Shown: positions 33,192 through 46,054 of the stretch, piece by piece
Numbering within the stretch: the first letter of the stretch is position 1
How the letters are laid out: each line of letters starts with the position of its first letter
Assembly (NCBI GenBank): GCA_029876055.1
Contig: CM056874.1
Span: 1,798,001 to 1,862,000, forward strand
Reading direction: 5' to 3'
Origin: Madurella fahalii
Lineage: Eukaryota > Ascomycota > Sordariomycetes > Sordariales
DNA: 64,000 bases
Translations under genes and position numbers: made by a program
Notes under the pieces: generated by a model
Databases searched by the model: none
Seen by the model: the letters and a program-made list of their open reading frames with translations, nothing else
What the model was told of the DNA's origin: nothing

Positions 33192-35805
33192 ATGGCCGTC
33201 AAGATGGACCCGCTGGACGGATCATCCGCGAAGAAGTCCGAGTCTCGTTTCGACAACGTCTCCGACGAGGACACGTTCGGCATTTCCGATGATCTCCTCG
33301 AGAGTGACAAGGAGGATGGAGACGAGAGCGACTCGGCGTCCATTGCCCCGGCTACGAGCCGTCAACGAGCTCGAGCCCTCAAGGCATGGCACCATCCAAA
33401 GTTCTGGGAGTGAGTATTACATCGTTCATCCTCGCGTGTCCCTTCTCTGTGAGCTTCCACTCTAACAGCCGCTGTGTTCGTCAGGTCCATCAGAAAAGCC
33501 TATCCCGACGCCAACCCGCAGCAGGTCTGGGTCGACCGTGCAAAAACGATGCCGCTGCTTCCTGCATCATCAAAGCCTTCCTCAAGTTCTACGTCGCGTC
33601 CTCCAAGAAAATGCAGCTTACCCTTGGCCCCGAAGAATACGTCATGAAGAAGGCGGTGAAGTATCCCAGGTCCCTCAATGCCTTCTGGAAGGCATGCTCG
33701 ACAAGCTCATCTTCCCAATGTCTTACGGCGTCTTCGTCCGCATCCTGCGCCGTGTGCTGCTTGTCGCCGGGTTCGCCCTTCTCCCGCGCTACTATGCCTC
33801 CCGGGTCGGCGCCGGCGCAGAATTCGACGGCTGCCTCTCCAGCGCGCTGCGTAACTTCATCATGAGCCATTCGACCGACGTGTACGACAACAACTACATG
33901 ACGGAGAATGTACGGGAAGACATCGTTAGGTGCCGTTTCGGAGCGTTTGCCGGAGCCAACGATCCGCTCTTTGACCTGCTCCGCGACCTCACCATGCAGA
34001 ACGACCCTGGGGCGCCAATCGAACCCACCGCTGAGCAGATGATGACTCTCGAGGACCGACGGGACGTCACAGGACAGAGGAACAAAGTCGTCGCCTTGCA
34101 GAAATGCGGATCAAAGACGGACATATCAAGAGCCAAGGCTCGCCTCGAAGGATCTCAGGCACCATCTGTACGTCCTCGTCGTAATAGAGGCCCGGAAGAC
34201 GTACTTCGCCGAGGCTGCGAAGCTCCGGTCGCGAGGTCTCCCTACCACCCATCTACGAAGCTCTACCCCGCCGCCATGCTCCGACCATGCTACCCTGGAT
34301 ATCAACGGCTTGGTAGCGTTGTTCACGGGTCACTCCATCTCCGATATTGGCAAGCCTGCGAAAGAACTCGTCTTCGACGAAGGTGCAGAGCAACGGTCGG
34401 AAAAGGCCATGGCGTGGCTGTTGAGCTACACGGCCAAGGCGTGGACCCTGCTCAGCGCTGCGGGTTCGCCGGCTCCCGGGATGATCGAGGAGAAACCCTC
34501 GACGAGACCCACCTGCTTCATTTGCATGTCCGACTTCGATCAACGAGGAAACCTGGCCAGGCACGTCAAGAAGCAACACCTCTCGGCGCTCAGAGCGCCG
34601 TTCGAGTGCCCGGAATGCGCCCGCCCCGGCCATCCCCCACACACCACACCCAGCCCACACGAGTGGAGCAACCATACGGAGACGGTGCACGGCAAGATGC
34701 ACGCACCGCACCTTACCAGCGAGTTATCGTCAGACTGTACGGGCGCCCAGGAATCTGCCACCGTCCACCGCTGCTTCGTGTGCCATGACGGCCTTCCGGC
34801 TTCCGGAGCCGGCGCCATCAAGCACTACGGCCGACATACCACGCTGCTCTCCTCCGAGCAACTCTCTGTCCGGAGTGCCCATCTTTCCAGATTGAGGGTC
34901 CGCCGACCTACTCAGGACACGAGATGCTCTTCCACCTGAGCGAGACGCATGGCCACCCGGATATCGCGCGCTGCCCACTTTGTGTCTGGTACGGCAGTCT
35001 TCGCGGCCTCGAGACGCACGTCCGGGGCCATTTCAAGAAGGGCCCGGTCGCGTGTCTGATCTGCGGAAGCAAGGATATCCCGCCGTGCGACAGCTACGAC
35101 CTGTGGTATTCTCACGTCGAGGCGCTACATGAGCGCGATGGCCTGGCGGGGTTGAAGCTGCCGAAGCAGACCCAGGACCAGAAGAGCATGGCGGGGACCA
35201 AGCGCAAGAGGTCCCGGTGCCACGAGATGGAGTTCAAGCTGGACTTTGGAGAGCCCACCGCCCCAGAACCGGACCGAAAGAGGGCGAGGGTTTCGGTGTG
35301 CTTCGACGGCGTACCGGAGGTGCCTGCTGCTGGCCACGAAGTCCAAGTCTGTTACGAGGACCGCCGGCTCGACGACGCCAAAGCTGACGACGCCGAGTAT
35401 GACTTTATAGATGACGGCGACGACGAGAGCCTAGGCTTGTCCAGCTGCGAGAGCCTCTCCGCATCAGGCTCGGCTACTCCGCCCACGACGCGACAGTGTT
35501 CGCCCCGGTTGGACGTCGCCTTCGAGCCCATCTGTTGGGACGGTGGCGGCAGCTTCGACGACCCCATCCTATCTTGCGACTTGGACGACCTGCTGAAGGA
35601 CGACTTGCAGCACGAGCCTCTCGCGGGCAAAGTCGGCGGCGGCTGGATGGACCTGCTTGTCGAACCGGATGCTTCTGTTGCGCAATACGATCCGAAAGAC
35701 TGCCAGTGGTTCCAGGGACGTGTTAACGGATCTGGTTCTGGGCTTCCACTTGATTTGATGATGACGGTGGGCTTCGAATCTCGAAGAGCCGGGACGTCGA
35801 GCTGA
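33192..35805 (+). pseudogene. DUF3435 (FluG-domain-like) protein with C2H2 fingers, broken
   Basis: ATG 33192. Exon 1 ends 33409; the intron is 33410-33484 (donor GTGAGT, acceptor GTCAG). The first part (ESDKEDGDESD, then IRKAYPDANPQQVW) leads into YVMKKAVKYPRSLNAFWK. It then jumps to MLDKLIFPMSYGVF, RILRRVLLVAGF, RVGAGAEFDG and ALRNFIMSHSTDVYDNNYM. These are typical of fungal DUF3435 proteins, a group related to tyrosine recombinases. Complete members have, as I recall, about 200 residues between the FWK and MLDK segments, so the core appears deleted. Several C2H2-like fingers follow between about 34500 and 35150 (CFICMSDF..H..H, CPEC, CFVCHDG, CPLC..H). Apparent frame slips occur near 33545 (A run), 33690 (deletion point), 34100 (AAA), 34147 (AA) and 34855. 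All shift the frame the same way. Not functional as read. Confidence 0.65.
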
Positions 35806-36535
35806 TGAGTTCCTGGGATGAGCTGTGCGCGTGGTGCTCTACGGTAGAAGCCCTTGGTTGGGTATGTATTCTTCTTTCTTTCCGTGAACTGCCATATCAG
35901 CTCTGCCGACAGGCAAGGGGACCAGCAACATCACATGTTTCATGGCATCGAACTATTCTGACTCTCACTCCCTCTTGGGATCTTTTCGATGCATTTAATA
36001 TACATACATTTCCCCTTTCTGCTCTTTTTTTTTTTGTCTCTTCACGCATCATGCCTCACCAAGCCTCTAGCATAGCGCTAGATCGGCCTACCTTCAATTG
36101 CGTGTAAAATGCCAGGGCTTGGGCGCAGGCCCAGCCCGCCTGTCATGTCCATAGTACACAATTGACGGGTTCGGAGCTCATGCCAGTACCCAGTACAGTG
36201 TTCTTGTGCGCGCGGAGAAGGGGATGACCCCGCTGTCATCTGTAATTGCCCTGGGCCCAACGATGCCAGCAATGAAACACGTACCTGGATTGCCCTTGAC
36301 ATATCGTGGGCAGACATACGGCAAACCCATTGTTGCATGCAGGTGCCAAGTGTTGAACTCCCGTTAGGGCTAGGACGGACAGAGCCGACCAGCCATAACG
36401 AGTGGTAGTGCAGTGGCGCTGCCGATGGGATGCGAGTGCTCCCCCTGCGAGAGCCAGACTCGAGACTCATCTCCTCCCATCCATACTTCTTCATCGCTTA
36501 CCACCATCACACTTCTATTCCTCCTTCTCATCATA

Positions 36536-38918
36536 ATGGACCACGACCACGACAAAGATAACAGAAACAACAACTACGACGACGACGTCAATGTCATAGC
36601 GTATATCTACCCAGCCGTGGGTACCCTGGGCTATGACAAGGCGGCGCACAGCATCGAAATGAATAGAGCAAGCCCGCTGTACCAGGCTCCAAGACGTCGT
36701 CGTCCTCAGGTTATGGAGGCGCCGCAATCGGGGCCTCCGGACACCTTCGCGAGGCATGAACGGGAGCCGACAGGGAAGAGGAAGAAGACGACGAGGAGGG
36801 TCAATTGCACGGCGACCTGGACTATGAGGCCTGTATACGACTGACGTTCGACTGCATCCCTAAGACCCACCAAGGCCTAGGGCTGGCTAGGGCAGTGACG
36901 CCGAGTTACATCTTCCCAGACTCCTAGGAGTCAGTGCCTACCACTTCGCCCTTACCTTCGACACCAACTATTGCCTTATCGTCGGAGACCTAGGGTCCAA
37001 GGGCGGTACCACTGTCATATACGATGACATGGAACGGGGCCGGTGGCGAAGCTTTGACTGGATCGTGGGCGGGAGCAATTTTCTGCAGAAAGTAAGCAGT
37101 ATCTTCGTCGAGGTGTCCAAATTCCTGCAGTTCCGGCTCGTCGTGCCGCGACATGACGTCGACTCCAAGTCCTATCGGGACAAGGCGGACAGATTCCGCG
37201 CGGGCACAACGGATGCTGAGCAGCTCCTCGATTTCGACCGTGTCGGTCCCTTGAGCGGGGTCGACATCGCAGGCCCGTCGGAGGCGGAAACACCTGCCTC
37301 GGGCCCCGGCAATCCCGTGACGGTGTATAAGAAACTGGGCGCCGGCGGGTTTGGGGTAGTCTACCACGTGTGGAACGTCAGCACCGGCGAGCAGTACGCG
37401 CTCAAAAAACCGAAGGAAGACTCTGGCTATGAGGCTCAATGGAGAGGGAGATCGTCATCATGGAAAGAATCAACCACGTCAGTGGCCTCTCTATCTCTTA
37501 TCAAACCCCACGGGCGAATCGCTGACCTCGTTCACAGAAGCACATCGTCTCGTTGCTGAACTCATGTTCGGCGCCGCCGCCTTGGCTTCACCTCGAATAT
37601 ATGCCCGAGGGCTCCATCAGCGACCACCTCCGCGCCGGCCGTCCCTTTTCCGAGCACGAATGCAAGCAGATCCTCGCGCAGGCGTCGGACGCCTTGGCCT
37701 ACCTACACTCGCAAGACCTTCAGATCGTGTACAGAGACGTCAAGCCTAGCAACATCCTGATCCTATACTGCTGCCCTGGCGATCTCTTTATCAAGTTCGC
37801 CGACTTTGGTATCTCGCGCGAGGGAGATGTCCTGAAGACCATCTGCGGCACGTAAGTCTACCTGGCTCCCGAGGTCTATAAGGCGGCTGCAGTAAGCGCT
37901 GGGAAGGAGCGGTTGCCGGCGGCGCTTTATACGGCCCTAGTTGATGTCTGGTCGCTAGGCGTCGTTCTCGCCAGGCTGCTATGTGGACTCCCAAATCTAA
38001 AGAAGGATCAGTGTATCGGAGTGGAATGGTGCGAGAGAATCTGCGAGAAAGTGGAGGGAACGCTCCAGCAGGGCCCTGTCGGCGGCCGACAACGGCGCCA
38101 AGATCCGTTGTTGTCGTTCGTTCTCGAATCGATGCTCTGCATCGAACCGGATGGCCGAAGGACGGCCGTGGAGTGCCATATGGAGGCACGGCTCTTGCTC
38201 GACGACAGCGTCCTGGAAAGAGACCGAGGTGAAGAAGCGGGCAGATACTATCGCTCAGACGGCCTAGACACCGATACCGAAGCGTCTATAATCCTCGCGG
38301 AGAAGCCGGCGGACGGGAGTGTTGTCGTCGTCGCTAAGCAAGTACATTGCCGCCGGCGAACCCGGACGGCGAGACGACTGCTCCTGCAACGCCCTGTCTC
38401 CCGAGACGGTAGCGGTGGCTCCGCTCCGTGCCGAACAGCTGCTCCAAAAGCTCTGCAACCCGGAGGACAGCCTGTTTTGCATGTCTAGCTTTGGAGAGGA
38501 TCCGAATTCAGACTGCAGCTCCAGCGTGGCTCCGACAATTGTAGTAGCTCGAGACGCAGTCGAATCGCAGGCCGAGCCGGCCAGGCAAACGCAGGAGGAG
38601 GACAGGCCCTCGGAGGCCCCGATCCGGGCGGTGCTTGCCAATGCACTGATGGCCGTGGACGGCGGCGGGAATGGTGCGACGCTCTCTGTCAAGAGATCCA
38701 GGGCCGCCAGGTAAGAATGACTACACTCGCCCCGTCTTCTATCTCCGCGCATCGAAGCTAACGCAGTTGTGATTTTTCCTAGGAGCCCCGGTTCTAGAAG
38801 CCCTCGGGTATTGCCTGCTGGTGGAGGAGATAGCGGCGCAGGGGATGGTCTGAGTGCAAGGACGGCAAAGAGGAATAGGTTGGGATTGGATGGGCTGAGC
38901 GAATCACTAGCCATATAA
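36536..38918 (+). pseudogene. FHA-like domain + Ser/Thr protein kinase, broken
   Basis: ATG 36536. The N-terminal part (IAYIYPAVGTLGYDKAAHSI, CIRLTFDCIPKT, YHFALTFDTNYCLIVGDLGS) resembles a forkhead-associated domain. A kinase domain follows: glycine loop LGAGGFGVVYHVW, Lys in YALKKPKE, catalytic loop VYRDVKPSN (Tyr in place of the usual His), DFGIS, LAPEV and DVWSLGVVLARLLCG. One intron lies near 37473-37537 (donor GTCAGT, branch CTGAC, acceptor CACAG). Another is 38711-38782; the C-terminal exon ends 38918. One-base slips are needed near 36765, 36888 and 37441, plus one near 38325. An in-frame TAA at 37853-37855 sits between DFG and APE. I recall similar FHA/kinase proteins in Sordariales, often multi-copy. 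As read it cannot encode an active kinase. Confidence 0.7.
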
Positions 38919-39246
38919 ATATGTAGGTAGGTAGTAGATGCGATAGATGGAGCGAGAATTTGATGCCACGACGACGCCAATGTCGATGATTTCGGCTGTG
39001 GTGGGGCTGTGAGTCAGGGGAGCTTGCGCTTGTAGTACCCCTGTAGGTACACAGCACAAATGCGGGGGGCACGCTGTTCAGGCGTCCGCCCGTTGCATCG
39101 ATATGTTTGTACTAAAATCCCCGTCCCCCACCAACTGCGAACTGCGAACCATCTCAAAAGTCGTCAACTACCTCCAAATTGTCGCCCACACTCCGACGCG
39201 ACACCACACTCAACATTCGTACCACGCGTGTCGGAGCAAGAAAGCC

Positions 39247-40779
39247 ATGGCGAGCTAGCTCTCCGCTGGCCAGTTTCTCTCTCTAGTTGGCCACAGCGCC
39301 TACATCCTCGATTGACGCCACCGCCCTCGCCGCGCTGCTGGATCAAATTCCCTCCGACTCGGAACGTCGTGCAACGGCATATCATTGCCCGAGCTCCTCC
39401 CGCTCGTCGACGGTCGAACCCCCAGAGGACGAAAACCACGAGTACGAGATCAAATGCTACCAGGCCCTCATCGACGACGGCGGCAGACCGTTGTTCCACT
39501 CCGACCTCCTCCCACAAATCGAAGCGAACCCGGACGCGTACACCGACTTGCTGCGCCCGTGGCCAGACAACAACACCCGGCCGATGCGAAGGAGCCGTGG
39601 CTGGCCCTCTCCAGGCAATGGAACCGATGGAAGGAGTTCCGCACCTGGCAGCTGCGCGGAAGGCGTAGGAGGCCCGCATTCGAAGAATACCTCGACGCAG
39701 AACGGCGCGACTTCTTGATGTGTGGGGGTTTGCCCAAGCACGCAGGCAAGCCGGATTTCGAGCAGAGCGCCCGCCTGGGCTGGGAGCGCGAGTACGACTA
39801 CGAGGACGAGGAGGATATTGAGAGGCATGCTGAGCGCGTGGGCAGATGGCTTGAACACCAAGGGTTCGTACTCCGGCGACCCTTCCGGTTGCTGCCGGAC
39901 CCGAAGGGGCAGGACCAGTGGACGGCGTATGTCGTGTACCTCGCCTTCGAAGCGGAGTCCCTCTACGTGCTTGCTGAGGCTGCCAGAAGACTAGAAAAGA
40001 GGGCGAAAACGCGCAAGGGTTAAGAGGGGAAATACCGGGCGGCCAAAACAGCAGCTGAGCAGCAGCAGTCCAGGGTTGATTGGGTGCTGTCAAGGATTGG
40101 CAAGATCGAGGCGGAGCAGAAGGTTGCTGCCCCGGACGAGAACGGTGGCAGCAGCACGAATGGCAGTAACAGTGCCGGAAGCAGAAAAAGGAGGCATACA
40201 GACGAGACCAGCGGAACACTGGAGGACGTCGTGGAGCCGCGGTTGAGGAAGCGCAGGCGGACGAAGAATGTGGAAGAGACGGTCAAGATGGTCAAGACGG
40301 ACGAGACGGAGAAGATGCCGGCTGGCAAGAGCGACAGCTCATCCCACACAAGACGGAGCAAGAGACACAGGCCCTCGACAGAGGCAGACGAGAATGAGGA
40401 GGAGGATGTTCCAGAACCACGGTCGAAGAGAAGCAGGGTAGCTAGCACGAGCGACAATCCAAGCAGCAGCATCCTGCAACGGCAAGCCTCCGATCGTGAG
40501 GCGCTGGTGGTCTCGGCAGTTACCATCACCTCCAAGACCACGCCGTCCCATCGTCGGCGGTCTAGACGCATAGCGCCACCTTATGGGACGGTAGCAGTAA
40601 CACCGGATCCCCGTGAAGAACGGCTGAAATCACTGCGACCGCGGGTCGATGGGAAGGTGGTGACCGTTCCGAGAGCGTCAAGACGACAACGCAGGGGGGC
40701 GAGAAGGTCCAGAGGTCGTCCACCACGCGTCGATGCTGCTGCACGAGAATATCCTAGTTCTGGCAAATGGAAGCCTTGA
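39247..40779 (+). pseudogene. Broken gene of an uncharacterised basic-tailed family
   Basis: Candidate ATG 39247 is followed almost at once by TAG at 39256-39258. From 39287 the frame reads TAPTSSIDATALAALLDQIP, then YEIKCYQALIDDGGRPLFH. After a one-base slip near 39587 (GG where GGG is expected) it continues as ADAKEPWLALSRQWNRWKEF, FEEYLDAERRDFLMCGGLP, ARLGWEREYDYEDEEDIERH and VGRWLEHQGF. A TAA at 40021-40023 interrupts the frame, which then continues (RVDWVLSRIGKIEAEQK) into a long Lys/Arg/Ser-rich tail with several nuclear-localisation-like clusters (KRRHTDE, RKRRRTK, RRSKRHR), ending 40779. The family is known to me only as hypothetical proteins of Sordariales, with no function assigned. 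Both stops fit C-to-T changes from CAG and CAA. Confidence 0.55.
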
Positions 40780-41753
40780 AGTGACGGTTATTTTATAGAG
40801 GGCTTTGCCTGCTTATCTACGGTCCTGCGCTATGCCATTGTCTGTTTTGCGATGCGGGAAATTTTGTAGTATCATCATCCAGTTACCGCGTTCTCTTCTC
40901 CCATTCCCATCATGTGAAGACCTTTAGTCGCAGTGTGTGTTGCATGAACGGGCAGGCAGCCTCCAATACTTCCCGAGGCAGAAGTAGTTCCCAGCCACCT
41001 CACTATTCGAAGTACAGGATATGATGATGATGCTCGCCCGTCGGTTTTGCAGTGGGCTTTAGAATAGCTCGCTCTCATAAATCTGTGACAACGTCCAGAT
41101 TATTTAAACTTTTCTCCATCTTCAAAGTTGTCTCCAGCTACCCACGTTTCAGTCTGTGACTCAATTTCCTTTTATGTACGAAATTCGAGCCCGCTCCGGC
41201 CAAATGCAAGCCCAACCTTAGGGCTTACGACTTACGAGTAGAACAATAACTAGAAGTGTGCAAGGCAACAGTAGCATTACTAACAAATTTTGCCTGAATA
41301 TAACTATCATGTCTTGACCCACTCTCTACGCCCGGGGACAAAAACTTTTGTGCTTATATGGACTCATTAACTAAGTACCTAAGTCTAATAGTGCAGCAGT
41401 GACTACTTGTGCCGTTCTAAACGCTGGAGCAAGTTCGAGCAACACCACAAGGCGCTTTGGAAGAGAATAAAGGGGGCCTCCGGGCTCCTGACAGTAAGGG
41501 CGGTGATCGGGAACTGTCGGGTGACAGCACTGCGAGACATGCACAGTGAGACTGCTATTGAATATGCAAGAGAGCCTTGCTGACGACCCAATGTGCATTC
41601 GAGAACTTTGGGATGCCTTTGATGGCGGGATTGCGGCAATAGCGGTAGGATCTTGATAAGGGTTAAATAGATGAGAACTCAAGAGGAATGAAACAGTGAA
41701 GTATTTTCTACCCTGTTAAAATGCTCTGGAGAGAGGAGGTCATTGCCCCCCTA
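40780..41753. other. Intergenic stretch, no supported gene
   Basis: Open frames at 41371-41682 (minus) lack motifs. Nothing else is recognised. Confidence 0.45.
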
Positions 41754-42223
41754 CCCACAATGCAGGCCTCGAAAACTCCCATTCCGTCCTGGAAGTAAAC
41801 GCTCTTCGGTCTTTCCTGCTAAGGCTGCCTGCGCCAAAGGGGGTCGTCCTAGGTATATCTCTCGGGAAGGCGCATGTTGCGGCGCCTAAGCCTGGGCATG
41901 GTACTATACGTTGTCGTGTCGTCAATAGGAGGAGGAGGAGGAGGAGGAGGAGGAGGAGGAGGAGGAGGAGGAGGGGGTGCTGGTGGTATGTCGACACCGA
42001 CGACCAAGTCATGCTCGTCGTTCCCATTGGTGCTGGCGGAAAACCGATCGGACCGCTGGACCCAGGCTTCAAACTCACTCCTTAGCTGTTCATCCGCCAA
42101 AAGTCCCGAGTCGCTGAGGCCGTCCGTGTCTCCTCCATCCACTTCTGCCGGGATTTCATGGGGAAGCGAGCCATGAGCAGCGAGGAGAGGCTGGCACTGG
42201 AAATAATCAAGAAGACGAGACAT
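41754..42223 (-). pseudogene. Polyproline protein remnant with TAG stops
   Basis: Minus strand from ATG 42223. The sequence is acidic (PAEVDGGDTDGLSD), then EFEAWVQRSDRFSASTNGND and EHDLVVGVDIPPA. A run of about 17 prolines encoded by the AGG/CCT microsatellite follows, then a basic RLRRRNMRLPERY. In-frame TAGs occur at 41849-41851 and 41819-41821. Sensible sequence continues past them (DDPLWRRQP, then QERPKSVYFQDGMGVFEACI) to a GTAGGG donor-like site near 41754. Each TAG is one C-to-T change from CAG. The family is unrecognised. It could be the 5' exon of a longer dead gene. Confidence 0.4.
41927..41974. repeat. (AGG)16 trinucleotide microsatellite
   Basis: Sixteen perfect AGG units. On the minus strand they extend the polyproline run of the remnant at 41754-42223. 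Confidence 0.95.
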
Positions 42224-42703
42224 GGGGAGAAAAGGGATGTGCTCTCTGGTGTACTACAGTGGAAGATAACAGTGCGCCGGGTACGCCTATCCAAGCAGAA
42301 CTGTAGAGCTTCCCATTATCGGAACACCGTAACGCCCCGAATGGCTGGCACCCCACAGTGAGCCCCAGTAGTGCAAGGATCTTACCTTAGTTTTGGTTGG
42401 ATTCCATCTCTCCACATGCATAATTCCCATTTTACCTTAGGCGTTGCACAGTAGGCCAGGGCCCCACGATGTTACCAGGGGCGGTCCCACAGCCGGTATC
42501 GCTTGAAGGGGGCCTGAGAGGCAAGGGATTCAATTGAAGTCGCAACCCGTATGATGCATTCCTACCCTAAGAGGACATCCGCCGCATGGACCACGGGCCT
42601 GAAGGAGTCGTCTGATACGTCCCTCGCCCATTTATCAGTTCACACGGGGGATCACAAGTTCCTGACGTATGAGGTCCATTACAGCGGCTGGAACACGGTG
42701 CGC

Positions 42704-42823
<120 letters not shown>

Positions 42824-42979
42824 AGCACCTGACATCGACTTGCATGCTTCCCGAGGTGCAGGTGGCTAAACCCGTCTCCCCTCCTTATTACATCTTGGAC
42901 CCCTTCGTATTTCCCACGGGAGCTTAGCTGCTGAGAACGAGAAGAGTGCTTCTCAGCCTCCGGGACTTTCTATTTTCCG

Positions 42980-44125
42980 ATGCTACAGTCTACATTGGTC
43001 TTTGGCAGTCATCGAACTACTACACTTGATGGGTCGTGGCCCAGAGTATCCCCTTTTCGGGGAAGTCCAACGTCTTCTCGACGAGCATTACCGCTGTCTC
43101 GCCATCGAGAACAGCCCAGATCACGTCGCACCAAACAAGCAGCAATGTGTGGCTCCTCTTTGGGTGAGTGTGCTCATCCCAGACTTATTCTCATCCGTAG
43201 GGGTTCTCGCTTACAGCGCTTGAATACTTGCAGACGACGAACGTCGACGATTTCGATACTCCTCTAGACGATCCTATTTGGAATTCCAATGACGCTGATC
43301 CAATTGGCTTATCCACCTCTCCCTTCCTCGAAGACCAGACTCTCCAAGTCTCCGGCCCGAGTTCGGACCCCCAGCAAGATGTGTTCAGATCCGTTCCACA
43401 AGCGAGCTACCTCACGTCACCGAGAGCGTCGACAGCCGACCGGCAATGCCGATATGTTTTAGGGCAGAACCTTGCAGCTGCAGCCGTGTCTTGTTTGGTC
43501 GTCGACTTCGATGCATCGATGTCGTCGACGGCAACTCTTGGGAGGTCAACAATCACGGCCCGGCCGGCGGCAAGACAGCTACACTCGCCGCCACGACAGT
43601 CTCGGCCGCCAGCGCAACAACCACTGCCCTGTGGCCGAGCAGTGATTGCGCCGCGACGTCGTCTCAAACGTGGCGGAGCCGAATGCAAAATCGCAAAGCT
43701 GCGAGACCGCGGCCGCTACCCGCAGGGCCCACGGAATGGTGGCGTGAGGAGGCACACCCAGCGTCACGGTCCGGCAGCCAGCGTAACTAATGGTCCTACA
43801 AAGCCAAGGACCCGGAAAGCCTCCCATATAGTACGTTTCTGGGAGTACTTCTCAACATGACTCGCACTTGCTAACAAAGCATTGGCAGTCCCAGCAGTTA
43901 CAACTGTCAAGGTATAACGACGTTGGACTCGTGGCAAAGGGGACACGCAGAGAGCAGCACTTGACTGATCCGTCGCCTCTGCAGTATGCAATCGATGATC
44001 TAGGGAGGTTAGTTGGAGAAAAATGGCCAGGGGATATAGGGGCAAGTTTCGTATGGGATGGATCGACTTTGTGGACGGCAAAACCGCGGACAAGGACCGC
44101 GGACAAGAACTGCAGGAAGGGGTAG
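42980..44125 (+). pseudogene. Uncertain multi-exon gene or gene remnant
   Basis: A plausible exon (AVIELLHLMGRGPEYPLFGE, then VQRLLDEHYRCLAIENSPDH) ends at a GTGAGT donor near 43160. It can be joined across a ~74-nt intron (acceptor TTGCAG) to VDDFDTPLDDPIWNSND. Further on, a possible donor (GTACGT near 43830), GCTAAC branch and GGCAG acceptor near 43888 lead to a final exon (GLVAKGTRREQHL, then AIDDLGRLVGEKWPGDIG) ending at 44125. The middle (43440-43800) changes frame and the start is unclear. No family recognised. Confidence 0.35.
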
Positions 44126-45693
44126 GTTCCCAAGAATTTCCCAACTGGGACAGTCAAGTAGACGCAAATGGGAGAGCCTGACGTCCATCTCTGCTTTCGA
44201 GCTTGTAACTGCACTCGCCACTCTGGTGGGGAAAAGGCTAGCTCACGGGACAGCCAGGCTCTTGCGCGCATTACTATATAAGCTGCCGATGTCCCACTAG
44301 TGATGCAACCTCACGCACTGATCTACGCCGTACCTAGTCGCTTGTTGGTTGGGAGGTGGAAGAGCCGGCCCAGCCGGCCAAGCTCATATGCTAGAGCGTA
44401 GCGCTGAAGAGGAGCCGATGGAGATTGGGCTACAACTTTGCATACTGTAGTAGTTTTGAGTTACATCATGTCGGGCTTACGCCAGCCACGGGAGAAGTCT
44501 TAGATGGCCACTCGGTCATGCCGAATCGTATCCTGTGATATATAAGTAGCGCAGATGTAAAATCGAAGAAAATATGAGCGAATATAGTTGACATTATCAC
44601 CCAAAAGGCAGAGATTGCAAGCCGGTGGTGGTCAGATATCGCGTTATCACGCAACTCGTAGGATTAGCGCGAGTCAAAGTCTTAGATAAGGGGTAAGCGG
44701 TAAGCCGCCGGCAAGCCGAAGGCTCAACAGAGGCCTATCGCCACTCAGATGAAACTCCAAGCCCTGACTGTTTGGCAATCCCCGCTTTCAGGACCGGTGC
44801 ATCCTTCCGGCTGAGAAATTGGTGTGTTATCCTATCCATGCACGAGCGAGGCACGTCGGAAACATCCGGGAGGCCTGTTACATCTCTAGCATCTCTTATA
44901 CGACTCGGAGCAGGTGCTAGGGAGCTTAGGCTCCTTGCCATGCTTGCGAACCGGATAATGTCTCTTGACCAAGACATAAGGCCTAGTACATGCCAGCTGC
45001 TGAGGGCCTGCATATTGCAACACTCAGTTGGGGGAAGTGGCGTTCATATTCAGTGGGTTGGCGCGGCCTCCGGCCATCCCGAAGGACACGCCCACCGCCG
45101 TCAATGCAAGTTCGTGCACGAGCAAAGAGAGGACAGGACAGCCTACGCGTAGTCGAGCCCGAGAGCTCGCGTTCATCCCATTGACAGGCTCCATGTCGAC
45201 CAGGGTGGAAGATGCGAATCTTACGATGACTGCCTGATTCTGACGGTCTGGCTCGCCTGCTCTTGCCTCAAAGCTACCCTACCCACAATAGTAAGGGGTT
45301 TACAGCCTGTCATCCCCCACTTGAATATACCAGTGCGGCATTAATCAAGAAGAGCCACGGATGAGGGCGGCACCGCCAATAATCTAGTAGATGTGGTCGA
45401 ATCGGGGGCCGGTAGGGTAGGAGTCGTTCTGGTGATGCGCTTGGTTGGACTTGATGATCGCCAGTCTAGAGGGTTACGGAGGAGAGTGAGCCAACCGCCC
45501 GTCTCCCTTCAAAACGACGACGAGTCAGAATGAGTGAGATGTGTGCGTGAGCGGGAATGTCGTGGGTAACACAAGTGGTCATCGAGGTAGAAACGAAATC
45601 GTTACTAGGGGGATTATATTTTACCTAGTCTAGTCTGTCTCTCCTTCATTACTTTCGACTAGGAAAATAGTAGCCTGAAAATTAATTCCACAC

Positions 45694-45696
<3 letters not shown>

Positions 45697-45725
<29 letters not shown>
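45697..45725. repeat. (AT)n microsatellite
   Basis: 29 bases of alternating A and T. Confidence 0.95.
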
Positions 45726-45727
<2 letters not shown>

Positions 45728-46034
45728 GTCGTGTTGACTCTTGAAGATTTCAAGAGCCTTGCACGTACTCGACGCCCTAATCAACTCGGGAGTAAATGCT
45801 AACCGTTCCGTCGGTTCTGGCTCCGGAGTCCGATCTCAAACTGTGTGGTAGTTGCTTAGCCAGCTTGGTTTATGTTTTCCTCGCCGCAAATAGCGGAGCA
45901 GTATAAAGAAGAGATGTCTACTACCTGACTAATTTGGTCCTAGCCATACACACTCACACTTGGAAAAAAGAAAAGGTTTCCCACTTTACCTACCTACCCA
46001 ACCACCCCTTGTGGACCAACTATCTCCCCACCGT

Positions 46035-46054
46035 CCCCCCCCCCCCCCCCCCCC
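46035..46054. repeat. Poly-C tract (20 C) in the 5' flank
   Basis: Homopolymer ending 12 bases before the ATG of the APH-like gene at 46067. Confidence 0.95.

Noticed and set aside
37853..37893. A 41-nt intron from GTAAGT to CTGCAG in the kinase
   Set aside because: It would remove LAPEV, which is plainly coding, and is shorter than every other intron in the window.
39164..40219. 351-codon minus-strand open frame
   Set aside because: It is antisense to the basic-tail gene, lacks any motif, and its composition is that of a GC-rich shadow frame.
41849..42223. An intact 124-residue polyproline protein
   Set aside because: Coding-like sequence continues in the same frame past two TAG codons, so the stop at 41849 is more likely a lesion.
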